Shown here: in pieces, positions 1 to 6,392 of the stretch | Layout of the letters: every line of letters starts with the position of its first letter | Position numbering within the stretch: the stretch's first letter is position 1 | DNA from: JAXJQF01 sp036311285 | GTDB taxonomy: Bacteria; Pseudomonadota; Gammaproteobacteria; Enterobacterales; Succinivibrionaceae | NCBI GenBank assembly: GCA_036311285.1 | Contig: JAXJQF010000081.1 | Span: 11,011 to 75,010 of the forward strand | Direction of reading: 5' to 3' | Length of the DNA: 64,000 bases | Notes under the pieces: model-generated | Database searches by the model: none | The model's input: the letters and a program-made list of their open reading frames with translations, nothing else | What the model was told of the DNA's origin: nothing | Position numbers and translations under genes: made by a program

Positions 1-861
1 TGTAGAAACATCAAGGAGTCATTACTTATTCAGTTAGAACAGTATAATAAAGATGACAAAAGCGTTCAAATAGCTGGAGAAATTATATCTAATTATTTAG
101 AAATTCTTGGTAACAAGGATTTTAAAACACTTGCAAAGAAACTAAATGTTAAAGATGAAGCTTTATTAAAAGAAGCTGTTGATACCATTAAATCTCTTGA
201 ACCAAGACCTGGTAACTGTATCATATCAAAAAAGAATGAATTTATTATTCCTGATGTAGCTGTAGTAAAAAAAGAAGGAAAATGGGTTGCAGAATTAAAT
301 CCAGCGTCGGTGCCAAAGTTACAGATCAATCAAACATATGCGGAATTATGTAAAACAGTTACTAATGCTTCTGACTCAAAATACATCAAAGGACAAATGC
401 AAGAAGCTACTTGGTTTATTCAAAGCTTAAACAAAAGAAATGAAACACTTCTAAAGGTTGCTAACTGTATTGTAAAGTATCAAGAAGAGTTCTTTGAGAA
501 AGGAGCTCATGCCATGAAGCCTATGGTTCTTAGCGACATCTCTAGCGAAGTAGAAATGCATGAATCTACAATCTCAAGAGTAACAACAGAAAAATATATG
601 CACACTCCTAGAGGAACATTTGAATTAAAATACTTCTTCTCTAGTCATGTTAATACTGAAAACGGTGGAACATTCTCTTCAACAGCTATTCGTGCTCTGA
701 TAAAAGAACTTATTTCATCAGAACCTAAAAATAAGCCTTATAGCGATAGTCAATTATCCGAGATGTTAAATACTAAAGGAATAATAGTAGCAAGAAGAAC
801 TGTAGCCAAATACAGAGAATCACTAAACATCCCTCCGTCTAGCCAAAGAAAAGGAATATAA
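1..861 (+). CDS. rpoN: RNA polymerase sigma-54 factor RpoN (5' end cut off)
   Basis: The frame is open from base 1, so this is the C-terminal 286 residues of a gene that starts before the window. Sigma-54 directs RNA polymerase to -24/-12 promoters that need AAA+ activators. The core-binding/central region contains SLEPRPG (about residues 75-81 of the visible part). The C-terminal DNA-binding domain ends with the RpoN box ARRTVAKYRE (about 264-273), complete and canonical. The gene faces rpoH tail to tail over an 80-bp gap with a shared hairpin terminator. The hpf and ptsN genes that often follow rpoN are not here. Confidence 0.95.
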   Translation, partial: CRNIKESLLIQLEQYNKDDKSVQIAGEIISNYLEILGNKDFKTLAKKLNVKDEALLKEAVDTIKSLEPRPGNCIISKKNEFIIPDVAVVKKEGKWVAELNPASVPKLQINQTYAELCKTVTNASDSKYIKGQMQEATWFIQSLNKRNETLLKVANCIVKYQEEFFEKGAHAMKPMVLSDISSEVEMHESTISRVTTEKYMHTPRGTFELKYFFSSHVNTENGGTFSSTAIRALIKELISSEPKNKPYSDSQLSEMLNTKGIIVARRTVAKYRESLNIPPSSQRKGI

Positions 862-903
862 AGACTCTAGGCATAACCGTCAAAATCAAACACATATTCA
901 AAA

Positions 904-932
904 ATTAAAGGAAGCTAAAAGCTTCCTTTAAT
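904..932. terminator. Bidirectional hairpin terminator between rpoN and rpoH
   Basis: A perfect 13-bp stem (attaaaggaagct at 904-916 with its complement at 920-932) closes a 3-base loop. It lies between the converging rpoN and rpoH genes and is AT-rich on both flanks, so it can serve either strand. Confidence 0.75.
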
Positions 933-941
933 TTAAAATCT

Positions 942-1823
942 TTAGTTAAACTCTATTCCTAAAGGTTGTTTGCTAGTAATAAAATTCTTAATTTTGGTTA
1001 AAGCTTGTTTTTCTAATTGTCTAACTCTTTCAAGAGATACCCCTAAGTACTCAGACAACTCTTGTAAAGTTAACTTATCATCATTTAACCATCTATTTTG
1101 AATTATAAACTTTGCTCTATCATCTAATTGTTCTAAAGCATTCTTTAAGGATAGGTTAATCATACGACTATTATCTTGCTCTTCTAACGCCAATGCAAAA
1201 TCAGAGTTAGAATCTTCAACATAACTCGCTGGAGCAAAAAATTCTTCTTCAGAATCGTTTGCGTCGGCACTGTAATCATACGCAAAGTCATTACCAGATA
1301 AACGAGTTTCCATTTCCTCTACATCATCAATACTTACGCCTAAATTTTCAGCAAGATCCTTCTTTTCTTGTGAATTAAACCAACCTAAATGTTTTTTTGC
1401 TTGCTTTAATTTAAAAAACAGTTTTCTTTGAGCTTTTGTTGTCGCAATCTTAACTAGACGCCAATTCTTTATAACATAGTCATGAATTTCTGCTTTTATC
1501 CAATGAACAGCGAATGCTGCCAATCTTACACCTTGATTAACATCAAAGCGTTTTACAGCTTTCATTAAACCTACTGTTCCCTCTTGTACTAAATCTGCTA
1601 GAGGTAAACCATATCCCAAGTAACCTCTTGCAATACTTACTACAAATCTTAAATGTGATAAAACTAATTGACGAGCAACGTCTACGTTTCCAGTTTCTTT
1701 AAACTCTAACGCTAAACGATATTCTTCCTCTGCTGTTAGCAGTGGAATGCTATTAACAACTTGAATGTAAGACTCAATGCTATCACAAGGAGCTAATAAC
1801 ATTGTTTTACTTTCATTAAACAT
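942..1823 (-). CDS. rpoH: RNA polymerase sigma-32 (heat shock) factor RpoH
   Basis: Group 3 sigma factor that turns on chaperone and protease genes. The 293 residues match the usual length. Region 2 carries LSHLRFVV and the VHWIKAEIH stretch; the RpoH-specific box QRKLFFKLK is present (about 131-139), and region 4 ends with VSLERVRQLEKQAL. The N-terminus MFNESKTMLLAP aligns with the Escherichia coli start. In E. coli ftsX lies directly upstream; here a decayed ftsX tail, a lipoprotein gene on the other strand and about 1 kb of DNA lie between them. An AAGGA-like site is rather far (about 14 bases) from the chosen ATG, so the ATG at codon 8 is an alternative. Confidence 0.96.
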   Translation of the reverse strand: MFNESKTMLLAPCDSIESYIQVVNSIPLLTAEEEYRLALEFKETGNVDVARQLVLSHLRFVVSIARGYLGYGLPLADLVQEGTVGLMKAVKRFDVNQGVRLAAFAVHWIKAEIHDYVIKNWRLVKIATTKAQRKLFFKLKQAKKHLGWFNSQEKKDLAENLGVSIDDVEEMETRLSGNDFAYDYSADANDSEEEFFAPASYVEDSNSDFALALEEQDNSRMINLSLKNALEQLDDRAKFIIQNRWLNDDKLTLQELSEYLGVSLERVRQLEKQALTKIKNFITSKQPLGIEFN

Positions 1824-1885
1824 TTTTAATCACTTCATCCTTTTAAAATTTATAGTAATAATAGATCAAATTTAACAAAAAATCA

Positions 1886-1951
1886 TCAATTTAATTGAAT
1901 TTTAGAAATATTATGTTTTGCTAACGATATTTATACAATAATAGATATTAG
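1886..1951 (-). pseudogene. Decayed copy of the ftsX 3' end
   Basis: Read on the - strand this stretch encodes ISLAKHNISKIQLN and a stop. That matches the last residues of the intact ftsX at 2920-2985 (ILSAKHNISKIQLK). By hand alignment without gaps, 56 of 66 bases are identical. One internal codon has changed from tca (Ser) to taa (stop), so it cannot be functional. It begins 62 bases before rpoH, which is where the ftsX end would lie in the common ftsX-rpoH order. It may be the original ftsX tail left behind after an insertion, or a duplicate. Confidence 0.7.
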
Positions 1952-2399
1952 TAACATTGTTTTAAACTTAAAATATAGCATAAACCTTAATATAAAATAC
2001 TTATAGTAATATACAATAAGGTTTTTAGTGTAATTCAAGAAGATGTTTTAAAACAATCTTTATACATAATCCTAAAATTTAAATCTAAATTTTCACGTAA
2101 TGTATCGAAAAACTTTTATTCTCTTTCTTTAATAACAGAAACAATTATAAATCTTTGTGTTCCTTATGCCGCGAATAGAAGTATTTGAAGCTCCTAAATT
2201 ATCTTTTGAAGGTAAAGGAGAGACAAAATTATGTATCTGCGATTCTAAATAGTTACGTTTAAATTAGAATTTAATCAATCAACTTTTAATCGTTTTAGAG
2301 GTCAATTTTTTCGACCGTTATGCAATTTACAAAAAGTGCTTGAAAAAATAATTAATTAAGCGATCATAAGCGCGTCAATTTTTATAAGGAATTAATCAA
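1952..2399. other. Intergenic segment between ftsX remnant and lipoprotein gene
   Basis: About 450 bases without a convincing gene. A 28-codon frame (2166-2252, + strand, beginning MPRIEVFEAPKLSFEG and ending CICDSK) has a coding look but no recognised family. A 40-codon open stretch without a clear start lies opposite on the - strand. Both may be debris of an older gene. The end of the segment supplies the leader of the lipoprotein gene, including TAAGGA about ten bases before its ATG. Confidence 0.4.
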
Positions 2400-2750
2400 A
2401 TGAAAAAAATTTTAACAATGATTACTATTATGTTTTTTATGTCAGGTTGCGGTTTAGTGGCTAAAACAGTCTCATCTGAAGACTCGTATTTAGATAAGGC
2501 TGAATTCGCTGTAGGAATAAAAAAAGAAAATTTATCAATAGTTCCTGGTAGTATCACTTCATCTATTGACAGTGTTCATTTTACAGTTACAGATAAAAAG
2601 AATAATTATTATAAATGCTATTATACAACACTCATGTCAGTTATTGATTCAGATGCTTTATGTACAAAGATTAGAAATGATGGTTCTGAAGATAAAGTAG
2701 GTTCTGTTCCAAATTGTAATGCATTATTAAAAGCTGCTGGTAAGTGCTAA
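2400..2750 (+). CDS. Small putative lipoprotein of unknown function
   Basis: I do not recognise a family. The 116-residue product starts with a lysine and a hydrophobic stretch that ends in a lipobox, MSGC, so Cys17 should be lipidated by Lgt and kept in the envelope. The mature part has several Cys (Cys66, Cys75, two near the C-terminus) that could form disulphides. A good Shine-Dalgarno (AAGGA) precedes the ATG. The gene is alone, on the strand opposite to the ftsYEX and rpoH genes it separates, and is bracketed by two copies of the ftsX 3' end. This suggests an inserted gene. Confidence 0.75.
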   Translation: MKKILTMITIMFFMSGCGLVAKTVSSEDSYLDKAEFAVGIKKENLSIVPGSITSSIDSVHFTVTDKKNNYYKCYYTTLMSVIDSDALCTKIRNDGSEDKVGSVPNCNALLKAAGKC

Positions 2751-2802
2751 GTTTATACGTTTTGAATATTTAAAAAGGTATAAACCATTTTTAATGTTTT
2801 GT

Positions 2803-2842
2803 GTTTATTGTGTATAAATTTAAAAATTTATACACAGTAAAC
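2803..2842. terminator. Long hairpin downstream of the lipoprotein gene
   Basis: An 18-bp stem with a single mismatch (2803-2820 with 2825-2842) and a 4-base loop. It follows the lipoprotein gene by about 50 bases and lies just beyond the end of ftsX on the other strand. It probably ends both transcripts, though there is no strong T run. Confidence 0.5.
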
Positions 2843-2919
2843 CTAAATTTATGTATTATAATTTTATTTCTACAAATTCTTTATTAGAGCATATTACTAC
2901 TCTAAAAAGTATTAAATTA

Positions 2920-3858
2920 TCATTTTAATTGAATTTTCGAAATATTATGCTTTGCTGATAATATTGAAACAAAAATAGATATAAGTACGCTAATTCCAAA
3001 AATCATCAATATTTCTAAAAAAGATAAAGAATATATTTCTATATTTGTAGAATATGATTTTGATATATCTTCTACAAAAAATCCTGCAATAATTACCATT
3101 ATCGTTGTAAACCATATCGATAATATGGCCCCACATATGCCAAACCACATACCAAGATACATATAAGGCTGACATACATACCAATCGGTTGCTCCAACCA
3201 ATTTCATAACTTCAATTTCATCTTTATATATCAATACTCTATTAGAAATAGTTGTAATCATAGACATAATGTACGACAGCAACAATATCGCTGCAACAAT
3301 AAAATTTATAATTTCTAAAAATACTATTATTGACGTAATTTTACTTATCCAATCTTTATCTACTCTAACTAATTCAACATTTGGCATGCTGTAAAGATCC
3401 GACACTACTACATCTAACTTCTTATCTTGTAAATATTCTACGTTTGGTTTGATAACAATTACATGTGGTAAAGGATTCTTATCTTCATCATCAACAAATA
3501 AATCACTAGAAATACCTAATCTATCAGTAAATTCAATCAAACCTTCGTTATTTAAAATAATCTCAACATTATTAAATCTTTTATCTTTAATAAAAATATC
3601 TTTATATTTAGCTATCGTTAACGAATCTACGTCTGAATTGATATAAACAACGATATTACGTCCCATCGTGATATTATTTGTAAGAATTGTTGTATTTTTA
3701 ACAATTAGGTAGAAAACAGAAGGTATAGTTAAACTTATAGCAATTACAGCAATTGTAATTAAAGAACCTATAAAATCTTTTGCAAATAAAATCCTCAGAG
3801 TATATTTAAAATCAGAAACATTCTTTAAAAATCCCTTAACAAATCTCTGAAATAACAT
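2920..3858 (-). CDS. ftsX: Cell division protein FtsX
   Basis: Inner-membrane partner of FtsE. The FtsEX complex recruits and activates septal murein hydrolase regulators. The 312 residues show the family layout: N-terminal cytoplasmic part, TM1 at about 31-53, a large periplasmic loop to about 175, then three membrane segments near 178-200, 226-252 and 280-302. The sequence LVGATDWYVCQPYMYLG in the cytoplasmic loop is typical of the family. It follows ftsE by 52 bases in the ftsY-ftsE-ftsX order. Its last 22 codons recur, degraded, at 1886-1951. Confidence 0.95.
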   Translation of the reverse strand: MLFQRFVKGFLKNVSDFKYTLRILFAKDFIGSLITIAVIAISLTIPSVFYLIVKNTTILTNNITMGRNIVVYINSDVDSLTIAKYKDIFIKDKRFNNVEIILNNEGLIEFTDRLGISSDLFVDDEDKNPLPHVIVIKPNVEYLQDKKLDVVVSDLYSMPNVELVRVDKDWISKITSIIVFLEIINFIVAAILLLSYIMSMITTISNRVLIYKDEIEVMKLVGATDWYVCQPYMYLGMWFGICGAILSIWFTTIMVIIAGFFVEDISKSYSTNIEIYSLSFLEILMIFGISVLISIFVSILSAKHNISKIQLK

Positions 3859-3910
3859 TTAATGTAATCCTTTACTATAATCCGAGCATATACAAACGAT
3901 TATCAAAACT

Positions 3911-4567
3911 TTAACTATTTAATAACCTTCCATCCTGTAACTGCATAACTCTATGCTTCAAAGCATTAATCAATCCTAGGTCATGGGTCGCCATAACAAC
4001 TGTTGTTCCTTGTTTATTTAAATCATTAAATAACTTCAATATCTCCAGGGATAATTTACTATCCATGTTTCCTGTTGGTTCGTCAGCTAAAATTAGACTA
4101 GGCTCAGAAATTATTGCTCTAGCTATTCCTACACGCTGTTGTTCACCTGTACTCAAGAACATTGGATAGTCATTTCGACGATATTTTAATCCGACTTTTT
4201 CAAGAACTTCGTCTACTTTTATAATAACATCGTCCTCATCAACCCCCTTTATTAACAGTGGTAAAGCGACATTCTCCCCTACAGTTCTATTCACCATCAA
4301 TCTATAATCTTGAAATACCATTCCTATCTTACGACGATAAAAAGGAATCTCTTTATTGCTGATATTTGTAATATCTTGCTTATCAACAATAACCTGTCCT
4401 TCACAGGCTTTATCCATTGCAGCAATAATTCTTAGAAGAGAACTTTTACCTGCACCAGAATGACCTGTTAAAAAAACGAATTCACCTTCAGAGATATGAA
4501 AACTAATGTTATCTAACGCATGTTTTCCATGCAAGTAATACTTACTAACATTACTTAATTTAATCAT
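3911..4567 (-). CDS. ftsE: Cell division ATP-binding protein FtsE
   Basis: ABC-type ATPase that drives FtsX at the division septum. The 218 residues include Walker A GHSGAGKSS (about 36-44), the Q-loop region VFQDYRLM, signature LSTGEQQR (about 138-145; most homologues have LSGGEQQR), Walker B LILADEPT and the H-loop in MATHDLG. It lies 8 bases after ftsY and 52 bases before ftsX, and is surely in one operon with both. Confidence 0.96.
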   Translation of the reverse strand: MIKLSNVSKYYLHGKHALDNISFHISEGEFVFLTGHSGAGKSSLLRIIAAMDKACEGQVIVDKQDITNISNKEIPFYRRKIGMVFQDYRLMVNRTVGENVALPLLIKGVDEDDVIIKVDEVLEKVGLKYRRNDYPMFLSTGEQQRVGIARAIISEPSLILADEPTGNMDSKLSLEILKLFNDLNKQGTTVVMATHDLGLINALKHRVMQLQDGRLLNS

Positions 4568-4575
4568 ACTATTGA

Positions 4576-5742
4576 TTACTCGTTTTTTGAGAAGATAGCA
4601 TTAACAAAGTCAGATGAATTAAACTCTCTTAAATCATCCACCCCTTCTCCAATACCTATATAACGAATAGGTATACCGAATTTCTCCGACAAATTAAATA
4701 CAATACCACCCTTAGCTGTTCCATCAAGCTTAGTGACATTAATACCTGTCAAATTAACTACCTCATTAAATACCTTTGCTTGAGCGATAGCATTTTGTCC
4801 AGTTGTTGCATCTACAGTTAAAAAAACTTCATGAGGTGCCGCAGGATCGATTTTTTTCAACACTCTAACAATCTTTTGTAATTCATCCATAAGATTTGAT
4901 TTATTATGTAAACGGCCCGCTGTATCAGCAATCAACACATCAACCTTCTTTGCTGTTGCACTATTTAAAGCATCAAAGATTACAGAAGCGCTATCAGCTC
5001 CTTCACTTTGACTGATAACTGGGACACCATTCTTTTCTCCCCAGTACTTTAATTGTTCAACAGCTGCAGCTCTAAACGTATCACCAGCCGCTAACATAAC
5101 GCTTAAACCTTGTTGTTTGTACTTATTGGCTAACTTTCCAATAGTTGTTGTTTTTCCAACACCATTTACACCTACCATTAGTATAACCTTTGGTAAGTTT
5201 ACTGATTTTTCTACCACAAAAGGAGTATCTACTTTTTTCAGAATATTTTCTAAATATTCTGACAATTTCTTAACTAACTCGTCTGTATTCTGTAACTGAG
5301 ACATAGATAGTTCTTTTTCTAATTGTTGAATCAATTTTGAAGTTAACTCTGTTCCGAAATCTGATGTTATTAATAATTCTTCTAACTCTTCAAATAACTC
5401 ATCATTTATTTTTTTTCCTTTGATAATTCTTAAAAAACCAAGTCCCAAACTCTCTCTTGTTCTCTTTAAACCATTAAATAGCTTGGAAAAAACACCATTC
5501 TTACTCTTTGGTTTTTCTATTACTTCTTCAATTTCAGAGACTTGTTCAACTTTTTTAGCTTCTGTTTCTTCTTGCATATCTTCTTCAATCTTTTGTTCTT
5601 GTTGATTATTAGAAGATACTTCATCAACTTTATCATCATTATTTAATTCAAGTTGTTCCTTATTTTGTAAGCTTTCATCATCTAAAATTTCTTTTTTTTC
5701 TGCCTTTTTTGATGAAAACCATGAAAATAATTTCTTTGCCAT
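4576..5742 (-). CDS. ftsY: Signal recognition particle receptor FtsY
   Basis: SRP GTPase that docks ribosome-nascent chain complexes at the membrane. The 388 residues have a lysine/tryptophan-rich start, a long acidic A domain (to about 90), the helical N domain and the G domain. GTPase motifs are visible: G1 GVNGVGKTT, the AGDTFRAAA insertion-box region, DTAGR, and TKLDGTAKGG. The length is somewhat below the E. coli protein because the acidic domain is shorter. It is first in the ftsYEX operon and divergent from rsmD with about 80 bases between. Confidence 0.96.
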   Translation of the reverse strand: MAKKLFSWFSSKKAEKKEILDDESLQNKEQLELNNDDKVDEVSSNNQQEQKIEEDMQEETEAKKVEQVSEIEEVIEKPKSKNGVFSKLFNGLKRTRESLGLGFLRIIKGKKINDELFEELEELLITSDFGTELTSKLIQQLEKELSMSQLQNTDELVKKLSEYLENILKKVDTPFVVEKSVNLPKVILMVGVNGVGKTTTIGKLANKYKQQGLSVMLAAGDTFRAAAVEQLKYWGEKNGVPVISQSEGADSASVIFDALNSATAKKVDVLIADTAGRLHNKSNLMDELQKIVRVLKKIDPAAPHEVFLTVDATTGQNAIAQAKVFNEVVNLTGINVTKLDGTAKGGIVFNLSEKFGIPIRYIGIGEGVDDLREFNSSDFVNAIFSKNE

Positions 5743-5825
5743 AACTTAATTTCCATTTATTTTGTTCACTAATTTGCTACACTATAACAAAATACATAAC
5801 TATGTGCAAAAAGAGAAAATCAAAA

Positions 5826-6389
5826 ATGTCTAAAACAAATAAAAATGGATATATAAGAATAATTGGTGGAATATATAAGAGCAGAAAATTAACAGTAATT
5901 AACGCAGAATCTTTACGCCCTACAACAGATAGAGTTAAAGAAACTGTCTTTAATTGGTTGATGTTTAAAATCAACAACACCAATGTATTAGATCTTTTTG
6001 CTGGAAGTGGTAGTCTTGGTTTTGAAGCGTTATCAAGAGGAGCTCAAAAAGTAACATTTATAGAGCAAAATCCAAAGGTATGCAAAGCGTTATCTGATAA
6101 TGCAGAAAACTTAAAGGCTAATAACTGTGAAATTTTAAATAAAGATGCACTTCATTTTCTAGATACAACCCCAGAGACATACGATTTAATCTTCATAGAT
6201 CCACCTTTTAGAAAAGGTTTTGTTGAGACAGTATTATCGAAACTAACACCTCCATTATTAAAAAATGGTACTTTAATTTATATCGAAAATGAAAATGAAA
6301 ATCAAATCACTGTACCTGCAAATTTCAAACTTCTAAATGAATTGAAATGCGGGCAAGTTTTATCAAGACTTTTTATTTATGAAAACTAA
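5826..6389 (+). CDS. rsmD: 16S rRNA (guanine(966)-N(2))-methyltransferase RsmD
   Basis: Methylates G966 of 16S rRNA in the small subunit. S-adenosylmethionine-binding motif LDLFAGSGSLG is followed by the catalytic DPPF. N-terminal RIIGGIYKSRKL and RPTTDRVKETVFNW are typical. I start at the ATG preceded by an AAGAGA-type site (187 aa); an upstream in-frame ATG at 5802 would add eight basic residues and overlaps that site. The gene is divergent from ftsY, as in E. coli, and converges with the Sel1 gene only 3 bases away. Confidence 0.93.
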   Translation: MSKTNKNGYIRIIGGIYKSRKLTVINAESLRPTTDRVKETVFNWLMFKINNTNVLDLFAGSGSLGFEALSRGAQKVTFIEQNPKVCKALSDNAENLKANNCEILNKDALHFLDTTPETYDLIFIDPPFRKGFVETVLSKLTPPLLKNGTLIYIENENENQITVPANFKLLNELKCGQVLSRLFIYEN

Positions 6390-6392
6390 CAA

